DNA from: Xanthobacteraceae bacterium
GTDB taxonomy: Bacteria > Pseudomonadota > Alphaproteobacteria > Rhizobiales > Xanthobacteraceae
Reading direction: 5' to 3'
Assembly (NCBI GenBank): GCA_030037105.1
Contig: JASHRY010000188.1
Span: forward strand, 1-5,458
Length of the DNA stretch: 5,458 nucleotides
Position 1 is the stretch's first letter. The number at the start of each line of letters is the position of its first letter. Below the pieces are notes generated by a model. That model was not told the DNA's origin, made no database searches, and was given only the letters and a program-made list of their open reading frames with translations. Below, in pieces: positions 1 to 5,386 of the stretch. Both the position numbers and the translations under genes were made by a program.

Positions 1-2
1 TC

Positions 3-386
3 GAGACGCTGACCTACGAATCCAATTTTGCGGCCTTTCTCGCCAAGACCGTTCCGGCCGCGTTGCAGCGCAGGGCGCTCGCCAAACTCTGGCGATCAGA
101 CCCTGTGCTGGCCAATCTCGACGGCCTCAACGATTACGAGGACGATTACCGGTTCGTTGTCGAAAGTGGTTCTCCGTTGCGAAAGCTGTTGGAGCCGGAA
201 TCGCCAGCGGAGATGGCGATCGAGCGTGAACAGCGGCTGCCACGCCGCCGCAGCCTTCCGGAGTCGCGAGAGCAGGTAGGCGCGCACCCAAGAATGGACG
301 CGCCGGAAAAAACCTGCGAGGAAAATGCATCGGCGGAGGACGCTGCTGCGTCTGGCGCACTGGAAAGCAGTACCGACGAGACATAG
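3..386 (+). CDS. DUF3306 domain protein, C-terminal part (5' end outside window)
   Basis: The frame is open from the first complete codon at base 3 to the TAG at 384-386 and gives 127 residues of a protein whose start lies before the window. The visible part begins ETLTYESNFAAFLAK, followed by LWRSDPVLANLDGLNDY and an acidic patch. This is the characteristic end of the DUF3306 family: a predicted helix, then a W-R-SDP and NLDGLNDY block. After it comes a low-complexity tail rich in Glu, Ala, Ser and Arg. The biochemical role of DUF3306 is not established. Members are known to sit beside formate dehydrogenase and TorD-like genes, often with a DUF3305 gene upstream, so an assembly or accessory role is inferred from context. 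The gene ends 16 bases before the chaperone start, which suggests co-transcription. An internal TTG at base 63 is not a credible start, because family sequence continues upstream of it. Confidence 0.85.
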   Translation, partial: ETLTYESNFAAFLAKTVPAALQRRALAKLWRSDPVLANLDGLNDYEDDYRFVVESGSPLRKLLEPESPAEMAIEREQRLPRRRSLPESREQVGAHPRMDAPEKTCEENASAEDAAASGALESSTDET

Positions 387-402
387 TTGGCTGCGAGGCG
401 GC

Positions 403-1014
403 ATGGGCGCTCAAGCCGACAAGAACGCGGTTGCCGCCGAGGAGGATCGGCTGAGGGCCGAAACCTATGCGCTCTTGGCGGCGCTGCTGGCACGGCCGCC
501 GGATGCGAATTTCCTGCACAGGATCGCCGACCTCGAAGGCGACGAAAGCGCTTTCGGGCACCTCCTCGATGCACTTGCCGCTACCGCGGCGTGTTCGAAT
601 CCCGAGCGGCTGCGCGAGGAATTCCACAATCTGTTTATCGGATTGGACGTTGGAGAAGTCGTTCCGTACGCGTCATATTATATTGCCGGCGCCGTTTATT
701 CGCAGCCGCTGGCGAGGCTGCGCGGCGATATGGCGAAGCTTGGAATCGCCCGCACGCAAGCAGCCCACGAACCCGAAGACCACATTGCCGCTTTGTGCGA
801 GATGATGGCCGGATTGATTGTCGGCGCTTTCGGCGACGGTGCGACGCTGCTGCAAGGGCAAAAGGAATTTTTCCACAGACACCTGTTGCCGTGGGCACCG
901 CGCTTCTTTGCTGATTTGGAACGGGCGCCATCGGCCGCCTTTTACGTACCGGTAGGGCGTCTCGGCCGGGATTTCATGGAAATCGAGCGTATGGCTTTCG
1001 ACATGGTGGGTTAG
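403..1014 (+). CDS. TorD-family molecular chaperone for molybdoenzyme maturation
   Basis: This 203-residue, all-helical-looking protein has the hallmarks of the TorD/DmsD/NarJ chaperone superfamily. EEFHNLFIGL (about residues 72-81) is followed by G84-E85, P88-Y89, S91 and Y93. EPEDH (123-127) with E133 downstream is the second family signature. Such proteins are cytoplasmic; they bind the twin-arginine leader of a molybdoenzyme, keep it from early export and help insert the molybdenum cofactor. The likely client is FdhA encoded downstream, by context. I chose the ATG at 403 because GAGG at 395-398 lies 4 bases upstream and the length fits the family. An in-frame start at 325 would overlap the DUF3306 gene and add 26 unconserved residues. 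The gene lies upstream of the riboswitch leader, so it is probably expressed from a different promoter than the FDH structural genes. Confidence 0.9.
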   Translation: MGAQADKNAVAAEEDRLRAETYALLAALLARPPDANFLHRIADLEGDESAFGHLLDALAATAACSNPERLREEFHNLFIGLDVGEVVPYASYYIAGAVYSQPLARLRGDMAKLGIARTQAAHEPEDHIAALCEMMAGLIVGAFGDGATLLQGQKEFFHRHLLPWAPRFFADLERAPSAAFYVPVGRLGRDFMEIERMAFDMVG

Positions 1015-1079
1015 CGGCGCGCTTGCCGTCGCATTGTGCATTGCAACACCGGTAGTGACAAGAATTGATCAGAAAAGGG

Positions 1080-1107
1080 TTGCCCTACTTTGGAGACTTG
1101 CTAAACT
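1080..1107 (+). promoter_or_regulatory. Candidate sigma-70 type promoter for the riboswitch transcript
   Basis: TTGCCC (1080-1085) and TAAACT (1102-1107) are separated by 16 bases, each matching four of six positions of the housekeeping -35 and -10 consensus. A start near 1113-1115 would leave about 40 bases before the aptamer, a reasonable layout for a riboswitch leader. This is the best placed pair I see upstream of the aptamer, but short promoter matches occur by chance. Confidence 0.3.
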
Positions 1108-1152
1108 ACGAAATTGCCGATCATTCGAGGTGTTGAAGCGGAAACTAGAAAT

Positions 1153-1201
1153 TGGCGATGGAGTCCGCTGTAATCGCCCTTCAGGGCTGATGGCTCCTAC
1201 C
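1153..1201 (+). promoter_or_regulatory. Fluoride riboswitch aptamer (crcB motif)
   Basis: The bases fit the fluoride riboswitch fold closely. GGCG (1154-1157) pairs with CGCT (1166-1169, one G-U pair), forming the pseudoknot helix. GAGTC (1161-1165) pairs with GGCTC (1192-1196, one G-U pair). GCCC (1176-1179) and GGGC (1184-1187) close a TTCA loop. Against the Thermotoga petrophila aptamer, as I remember it, the bases that build the ion site are all present: the AUG at 1158-1160 and the UG at 1191-1192, whose phosphates hold the three Mg2+ ions around fluoride. The pair A1190-U1198 matches the long-range linchpin. The string CTGATGG before the last helix and CTAC after it also match. Differences lie in tolerant places: a P3 loop two bases shorter and changes in the joining strand 1169-1175. 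These RNAs usually control fluoride exporters (crcB/fluC, eriC-F). Here the next genes are FDH subunits. Confidence 0.92.
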
Positions 1202-1247
1202 AGTGTCGATCCAAACGGAGATCGGCGTAATGCGTAGGAGACGTTTT
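1194..1247 (+). terminator. Riboswitch expression platform: terminator-like hairpin competing with the aptamer
   Basis: CTCCTAC (1194-1200) pairs perfectly with GTAGGAG (1234-1240). Inside it, GTCGATC (1205-1211) pairs with GATCGGC (1220-1226, one T-G pair) around an 8-base loop. TTTT follows at 1244-1247, close to the stem. The first arm uses the 3' strand of the aptamer's GAGTC/GGCTC helix and the linchpin base U1198, so the aptamer and this hairpin cannot both form. The expected logic is ON: fluoride stabilises the aptamer, and without it the hairpin stops transcription. The U-tract is short and interrupted (ACGTTTTGGTT), so termination may be partial or Rho-assisted. The second arm also contains AGGAG (1236-1240), so hiding a ribosome site is a less likely alternative. 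Confidence 0.7.
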
Positions 1248-1278
1248 GGTTATCGCTCCTTACATTGAGTGTAATTTT

Positions 1279-1300
1279 GGCCTCCGCGACGAAGGAGGCC
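1279..1300 (+). other. Perfect 7-bp hairpin in the leader
   Basis: GGCCTCC (1279-1285) and GGAGGCC (1294-1300) are exact inverted copies around the 8-base loop GCGACGAA. The stem is GC-rich and should be stable in RNA. TTTT lies before it (1275-1278), but no T-tract follows, so it does not look like an intrinsic terminator on the + strand. On the - strand it would be followed by AAAATT, also not a terminator. It may be a pause site, an RNA-stabilising element or a protein target; I cannot tell which. Confidence 0.6.
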
Positions 1301-1345
1301 GTAGTGTCTTTGCGCGCGCTTGGATTTTCGCCTGCCCGTACCAAA

Positions 1346-1416
1346 AAGCCGGCACGAAAAATGGGTCGTCGTTGTCCACCCGTCGGTGGCATGCAACGAC
1401 GGCTTCGAGCCGGCTT
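1346..1416 (+). other. Long nested RNA hairpin upstream of the FDH operon start
   Basis: Three nested inverted repeats share one axis. AAGCCGGC (1346-1353) pairs with GCCGGCTT (1409-1416), 8 bp perfect. GTCGTCGTTG (1365-1374) pairs with CAACGACGGC (1394-1403), 10 bp with one T-G pair. CCACC (1376-1380) pairs with GGTGG (1385-1389) around CGTC. The internal loops are asymmetric: ACGAAAAATGG (1354-1364) against TTCGA (1404-1408), and a single T against CATG. An ordered 71-base element with a purine-rich internal loop looks like functional RNA rather than chance. No U-tract follows. I do not recognise the family. It ends 46 bases before the Shine-Dalgarno. Confidence 0.6.
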
Positions 1417-1475
1417 GTGAGCGCTGGTCGAGAGGTCGACGGCGTACGGAACGCTGATGAGCGGAGGAAACGAAA

Positions 1476-1682
1476 ATGGACGACAAACCTTCGAGAAAAT
1501 CGAATATCAGCCGCCGCGGGTTGATTCGACTGGCGGGTCTGACTGCCGGATCGGTCGGCGGCATAGCGGCAGGTCTCGAAGCGCAGCCAATTGAAGCTGC
1601 CGAGACCGCATCTGCGGAAGTCTCCGCTGGTTATCACGAATCCGAGCACGTCAAGACCTATTACGCCCGCGCACGCATGTGA
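1476..1682 (+). CDS. Formate dehydrogenase region TAT-signal small protein
   Basis: This 68-residue protein starts at ATG 1476, with GGAGG at 1463-1467 eight bases upstream. It has a twin-arginine leader: S12-R13-R14-G15-L16-I17, then a weakly hydrophobic Ala/Gly-rich stretch to about residue 34. The C-terminal block Y53-H-E-S-E-H58-V-K-T-Y62-Y63 fits the signature of the small family described as 'formate dehydrogenase region TAT target' (Y-x-x-S/T-x-H-I/V-x-x-Y/F-Y). Family members are about 70 residues or fewer and are found next to FDH genes; their function is unknown. A Tat leader on so short a mature chain suggests a small subunit, an assembly factor, or a membrane-anchored peptide whose leader is never cleaved. 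It is the first gene after the riboswitch, 77 bases before fdhA, and should share its transcript. Confidence 0.9.
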   Translation: MDDKPSRKSNISRRGLIRLAGLTAGSVGGIAAGLEAQPIEAAETASAEVSAGYHESEHVKTYYARARM

Positions 1683-1723
1683 AACGCCCGCGCGCGACGA
1701 GACGTCGGCTCCGATAGTGAACC

Positions 1724-1759
1724 TTCATAGGAAACGGTCCTTTCATAAGGAAACGATCC
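1724..1759 (+). repeat. Imperfect tandem direct repeat carrying the fdhA ribosome binding site
   Basis: TTCATAGGAAACGGTCC (1724-1740) is repeated one base later as TTCATAAGGAAACGATCC (1742-1759), with one inserted A and one G-to-A change. The second copy abuts the fdhA ATG at 1760, and its AAGGAA (1747-1752) is the Shine-Dalgarno. The first copy contains a second AGGAAA about 18 bases upstream, not placed to serve a start codon. It looks like a small local duplication. Whether it affects ribosome loading is unknown. Confidence 0.75.
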
Positions 1760-4675
1760 ATGCTGAAGAAAAAGAGCGACTGGGTACCGCGGCCTGCGCG
1801 GTTGTCGAACGTCCTAGCGACCGCGCCGACCAACGGCACTGTCGATCGGCGCAGCTTTCTGCGCAAATCCGGCATCGCTGCCGCGGGACTCGGGCTCGCA
1901 TCCGTGCCGTTCGCGATGGTGCAAAAGACCAGTCCGGCCAAGGCGGCGCCTGGTGCGGCCATCAAAGTAGAGACGAAGCAGACCGTATGCACGTTCTGCT
2001 CCGTGGGCTGCGGGATCAGGGCCGAGGTGCAGAACGGCGTCTGGACCATGCAGGAACCGGACTTCGACAATCCGATCAGCCTGGGCGGCCATTGCGCCAA
2101 GGGCGCCGCTGCGCGCGAGGAAGTCATCTCGACCCGCCGGCTCAAATATCCAATGAAGCTCGTCGATGGCAAATGGCAGCGCCTCTCCTGGGATCAGGCG
2201 ATCAACGAGATCGGTGACCACATGGAGAAAATCCGAAAGGAATCGGGGCCGGATTCCGTCTATTGGCTCGGTTCGGCCAAGCACGGCAATGAGCAAGCCT
2301 ATTTATTCCGCAAATTTGCGGCGTTCTGGGGTTCGAACAACACGGATCACCAGGCTCGCGTCTGTCATTCGACCACGGTCGCGGGTGTTGCCAACACCTG
2401 GGGCTTCGGTTGCATGACCAACACCTTCAACGACATGCACAACACCAAGTGCCTGATCACCTTCGGCGGCAATCCCGCCGAGGCCCACCCAGTGTCGATG
2501 GTGCACATCCTTAAAGCGCTAGAGCAAAATAAGGCGCACTACATCGTCGTCGATCCGCACTTCACGCGCACCGCGGCGCATGCGACCGAATTCGTTCAAC
2601 CACGCCCGGGTTCCGACATCGCGGTGATCTGGGGTCTGCTCTGGCACATCTTCGAGAACAAATGGGAGGACAAGGACTTCATCAATGCGCGGGTCTGGGG
2701 GATGGATGAAGTCCGCAAGGAAGTCGCGAAGTGGACGCCCGAAGAGGTGGAGCGTGTAAGCGGCGTTCCCCCCACCCAGATGCGCCGCGTCGCCGAGACG
2801 CTGGTGAACAACAAGCCCGTCGTCCTGACCTGGACTTTGGGGATGACCCAACATTCCATCGGCAATAACTACACGCGGGCGATGCCGATCCTGCAGCTTG
2901 CGCTGGGCAACCTCGGTAAACACGGCGGCGGGGTGAGCATCTTCCGCGGCCATGACAATGTGCAGGGTGCGACCGACATGGGCGTGCTCTGCGACAACAC
3001 GCCGTTCTATTACGGCTTGGCGGAAGGAGCGTGGAGGCATTTCGCCCGCGTTTGGGACGTCGACTACGACTACCTGCTCAAGCGCTTCGAATCCAAGAAG
3101 ATGATGGAAACGTCGGGAACGCCGGTGTCGCGGTGGTACGAACTGGTGCTGCAGGACAAGAAAGACATCGATCAGAGAGACAACCTGCGGGCGATGGTGT
3201 TCTGGGGGCATTCGGTCAATTCGCTGACTCGTCTGCCCGCACAGTCCGACGCGTTCACCAAGCTTGATCTATTGGTCGTGGTCGATCCCTACGTCCCGCT
3301 GTCGGCGCTTATGGGCGATCGCAAGAACAACAGCTATCTGTTGCCGGCTGCGACGCAGTTCGAAACATTTGGATCGGTGACGTCTTCCAGCCGGTCGCTG
3401 CAGTGGCGCGAGAAGATCGTCGAACCGATGTTCGAGTCGAAGCCGGACCAGGAGATCATGTACCTCTTCGCCCGCAAGTTCGGCTACGCGGACCAGATGT
3501 TCAAGCACATCAAGATCGAAGGCACGGTGCCTGACAACGAAGACATTCTCCGCGAGATCAATCGCGGTGCTTGGTTGGTCGGTTACACCGGGCAATCTCC
3601 GGAGCGACTCAAGCTCCACATGCAGCACAAGGCGACCTTTGATCGAACCACTTTGCGTGCCAACGGCGGCCCCTGCAATGGCGATTATTACGGGCTTCCT
3701 TGGCCGTGCTGGGGCAATGCGGAGCTGAAGCATCCTGGGACTCCAAATCTCTACATCGCAACCATGCGGATGATGGACGGCGGCATGCCGTTCCGCGCAC
3801 GCTTCGGCGTGGAGGCGCCGAAGGAATGGGGGAGCGGTAACCTGCTCGCTGAGGGCGAGGTGGAGGGTCTCAGCTACAACGTCGGCTCGGAGATCAAGGG
3901 CGGTTATCCCGAGTTCACCATGGCGATGTTGAAGAAACTCGGCTGGGACAAGGATTTGACGCCGGAAGAACTCGCGTCAATCGAGAAGGTCGGCGGCGCC
4001 AAGATCGACGCCGTGAACTGGAAGACTGACCTGTCCGGCGGCATCCATCGTGTTGCCATCAAGCACGGATGTTCGCCGTGCGGCAACGCCAAGGCGCGTT
4101 GCATAGTCTGGAACTTTCCGGATCCCGTGCCGATCCATCGCGAGCCGCTCTACACGCCCCGGCGCGATCTGGTGGCGCAATATCCGACTTATCCGGATAA
4201 GAGAATGTATCGCCTGCCGATCAAGTTCGCGAGCGTCCAGAACGTCGATCACGCGAAGGACTTCCCGATCATTCTCAGCACCGGCTGCTTGGTCGAAGAG
4301 GAAGGGGGCGGCGCCAAGTCGTTCGCCAATGTCTGGCTCGCCGAGTTGCAGCAGGAAATGTTCGTGCAGATCAATCCGTTCGACGCCAACGATCTTGGCA
4401 TCAAGCCGAACAGTCACGTCTTCGTCGATAGCCCGGAGGGCGCCTCCATCAAGGTAAAGGCATGGGTGACCAATGCCGTAGCCAAGGGCAACGCCTGGCT
4501 TCCCTACCACTTCCTCGGGCGTTTCCAGGGCCAGGACCTCACCAAAAAACTGCCCGAGGGCACCGGGCCATACGTCACCGGTGAGTCGGGCAACATCGTT
4601 ACCACCTATGGCTACGACGCGGTCACGAACATCCAAGAGGACAAGGTCACACTGTGCCGCATCCGGCCGGCGTGA
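1760..4675 (+). CDS. fdhA: Formate dehydrogenase alpha (catalytic) subunit, Tat-exported molybdopterin enzyme
   Basis: This 971-residue protein oxidises formate to CO2 at a bis-molybdopterin Mo or W centre. The Tat leader has D29-R30-R31-S-F-L-R, then a hydrophobic segment (about 38-54) and a likely cut near AKA (60-62), so the enzyme works outside the cytoplasmic membrane. The N-terminal [4Fe-4S] ligands are C77, C80, C84 and C112, followed by the conserved K114. The metal ligand is C202 in ARVCHSTTVAG, with H203 beside it. The codon is TGT, so this is a cysteine rather than a selenocysteine enzyme. GGNPAEAHPVSM and the block FRGHDNVQGATDMG mark the molybdopterin domains. The C-terminal region from about residue 840 (FPIILSTGCLVEE to VTLCRIRPA) is the dinucleotide-binding domain. 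The length is close to that of E. coli FdnG (about 1015). The start at 1760 has AAGGAA at 1747-1752. Fdh3B begins 14 bases after the stop. The likely chaperone is the TorD-like protein upstream. An unusual cysteine cluster is C771, C774 and C781. Confidence 0.96.
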   Translation: MLKKKSDWVPRPARLSNVLATAPTNGTVDRRSFLRKSGIAAAGLGLASVPFAMVQKTSPAKAAPGAAIKVETKQTVCTFCSVGCGIRAEVQNGVWTMQEPDFDNPISLGGHCAKGAAAREEVISTRRLKYPMKLVDGKWQRLSWDQAINEIGDHMEKIRKESGPDSVYWLGSAKHGNEQAYLFRKFAAFWGSNNTDHQARVCHSTTVAGVANTWGFGCMTNTFNDMHNTKCLITFGGNPAEAHPVSMVHILKALEQNKAHYIVVDPHFTRTAAHATEFVQPRPGSDIAVIWGLLWHIFENKWEDKDFINARVWGMDEVRKEVAKWTPEEVERVSGVPPTQMRRVAETLVNNKPVVLTWTLGMTQHSIGNNYTRAMPILQLALGNLGKHGGGVSIFRGHDNVQGATDMGVLCDNTPFYYGLAEGAWRHFARVWDVDYDYLLKRFESKKMMETSGTPVSRWYELVLQDKKDIDQRDNLRAMVFWGHSVNSLTRLPAQSDAFTKLDLLVVVDPYVPLSALMGDRKNNSYLLPAATQFETFGSVTSSSRSLQWREKIVEPMFESKPDQEIMYLFARKFGYADQMFKHIKIEGTVPDNEDILREINRGAWLVGYTGQSPERLKLHMQHKATFDRTTLRANGGPCNGDYYGLPWPCWGNAELKHPGTPNLYIATMRMMDGGMPFRARFGVEAPKEWGSGNLLAEGEVEGLSYNVGSEIKGGYPEFTMAMLKKLGWDKDLTPEELASIEKVGGAKIDAVNWKTDLSGGIHRVAIKHGCSPCGNAKARCIVWNFPDPVPIHREPLYTPRRDLVAQYPTYPDKRMYRLPIKFASVQNVDHAKDFPIILSTGCLVEEEGGGAKSFANVWLAELQQEMFVQINPFDANDLGIKPNSHVFVDSPEGASIKVKAWVTNAVAKGNAWLPYHFLGRFQGQDLTKKLPEGTGPYVTGESGNIVTTYGYDAVTNIQEDKVTLCRIRPA

Positions 4676-4689
4676 CGGAGGACCAGATC

Positions 4690-5283
4690 ATGGCAAGAAT
4701 GACATTCCTCTGCGATGCCGAACGCTGCATCAACTGCAACGCCTGCGTCACTGCATGCAAGAACGAGCACGAGATCCCGTGGGGCATCAATCGCCGGCGG
4801 GTGGTGACCCTCAACGAAGGCAAGCCCGGAGAGCGCTCGATTTCGGTTGCCTGCATGCACTGTTCGGACGCGCCGTGCATGGCGGTCTGTCCGGTCCAGT
4901 GCTTTTATCGGACGAGCGAAGGCGTGGTGCTGCACAACAAGGACCTGTGCATCGGCTGCGGCTATTGCTTCTACGCCTGCCCGTTCGGCGCCCCGCAATA
5001 TCCTCAGGCGTCGAATTTCGGCACCCGCGGCAAGATGGACAAATGCACGTTCTGTGCCGGCGGGCCGGAGCAGGACGCGGAAATCATGTTCAAGAAATAC
5101 GGTCGCAACCGTCTAGCCGAAGGCAAGCTGCCGCTGTGCGCGGAGATGTGCTCGACCAAAGCGCTGTTGGCGGGCGACGGCGACGTTGTCTCCACTATCT
5201 ACCGTGAACGGGTGGTAACGCGGGGCTATGGTTCAGGCGCGTGGGGATGGGGCAAAGCCTACCAAAGCCAAGGCAAGATCTGA
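4690..5283 (+). CDS. fdh3B: Formate dehydrogenase beta subunit, FDH3 type, four [4Fe-4S] clusters
   Basis: This 197-residue ferredoxin-like electron-transfer subunit takes electrons from FdhA and passes them toward a membrane cytochrome b subunit. Sixteen cysteines fall in the four groups of this family: C13/C16/C19/C23, C55/C58/C63/C67, C87/C90/C93/C97, and C119/C122/C150/C154. These would bind four [4Fe-4S] clusters. There is no signal peptide, as expected for a subunit carried out by Tat together with FdhA. Unlike E. coli FdnH (about 294 residues) it has no C-terminal membrane helix. It matches the short beta subunit of the Methylobacterium-type FDH3, so attachment would depend on another subunit. 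I chose the ATG at 4690 because GGAGG (4677-4681) is 8 bases upstream. A start at 4654 would overlap fdhA and add 12 unconserved residues. Confidence 0.94.
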   Translation: MARMTFLCDAERCINCNACVTACKNEHEIPWGINRRRVVTLNEGKPGERSISVACMHCSDAPCMAVCPVQCFYRTSEGVVLHNKDLCIGCGYCFYACPFGAPQYPQASNFGTRGKMDKCTFCAGGPEQDAEIMFKKYGRNRLAEGKLPLCAEMCSTKALLAGDGDVVSTIYRERVVTRGYGSGAWGWGKAYQSQGKI

Positions 5284-5386
5284 ACGGTAGGAAACGAGCA
5301 ACGGGCCGGCTTGCCATTTCGTACCGGGTTCCTCGCAAGGCGGCGCTGAAAATGTCGCAAGTGAAAGATCCTTTGGGGACGGAAGC

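Larger units (their letters stand above)
1015..1475 (+). other. 461-base non-coding leader region of the FDH structural operon
   Basis: No convincing gene lies between the chaperone stop and the TAT-protein start. The stretch holds, in order: a possible sigma-70 promoter near 1080-1107, a fluoride riboswitch aptamer (1153-1201), a terminator-like expression platform (1194-1247), a perfect 7-bp hairpin (1279-1300), a long branched hairpin (1346-1416), and a strong Shine-Dalgarno GGAGG (1463-1467). The part before about 1150 looks richer in A and T than the flanking genes. No clear intrinsic terminator follows the chaperone gene, so some readthrough from upstream is possible. The two short reading frames here begin at TTG, overlap the RNA structures and resemble nothing I know. 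Confidence 0.8.

Noticed and set aside
325..402. N-terminal extension of the TorD-like chaperone from a start at 325
   Set aside because: The added residues are Arg-rich and family-unlike and overlap the DUF3306 gene. The ATG at 403 has its own ribosome site.
1089..1104. Sigma-54 promoter near TTGGAGACTTGC
   Set aside because: The GG and GC elements are only six bases apart instead of ten, so the essential spacing is wrong.
1034..1237. 67-codon frame starting at TTG 1034
   Set aside because: It runs through the fluoride aptamer and has no ribosome site or recognisable protein features.
1346..1416. Molybdenum cofactor (Moco) riboswitch
   Set aside because: The location before a molybdoenzyme is attractive, but I could not align the conserved Moco-motif core with confidence. 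It is left as an unidentified structured element.
1246..1475. Remnant of a lost crcB/fluC exporter gene after the riboswitch
   Set aside because: Reading the + strand frame open across this stretch (from 1246) shows no CrcB-like glycine-rich membrane helices or GxxGAxxR-type motif. The stretch reads as structured leader.
1246..1524. 92-codon frame starting at TTG 1246 with AGGAG five bases upstream
   Set aside because: It spans two strong RNA hairpins, overlaps the TAT-protein gene out of frame and resembles no known protein. The AGGAG is better explained as the second arm of the riboswitch terminator stem.
2363..2365. Possible selenocysteine at the FdhA active site, with a leader hairpin as a SECIS element
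   Set aside because: The codon is TGT (Cys202), and fdhA has no in-frame TGA before its stop. The leader hairpins also lie far upstream of any place a bacterial SECIS would act.
2519..3211. Long antisense frame (230 codons), and similar ones at 3977-4636, 3269-3733 and 127-627 on the - strand
   Set aside because: These mirror the codon pattern of high-GC genes on the + strand. Their translations are His/Arg/Val-rich and show no known domains.
4654..4689. Earlier Fdh3B start at 4654
   Set aside because: It overlaps fdhA and adds residues not seen in the family. ATG 4690 has GGAGG at ideal spacing.
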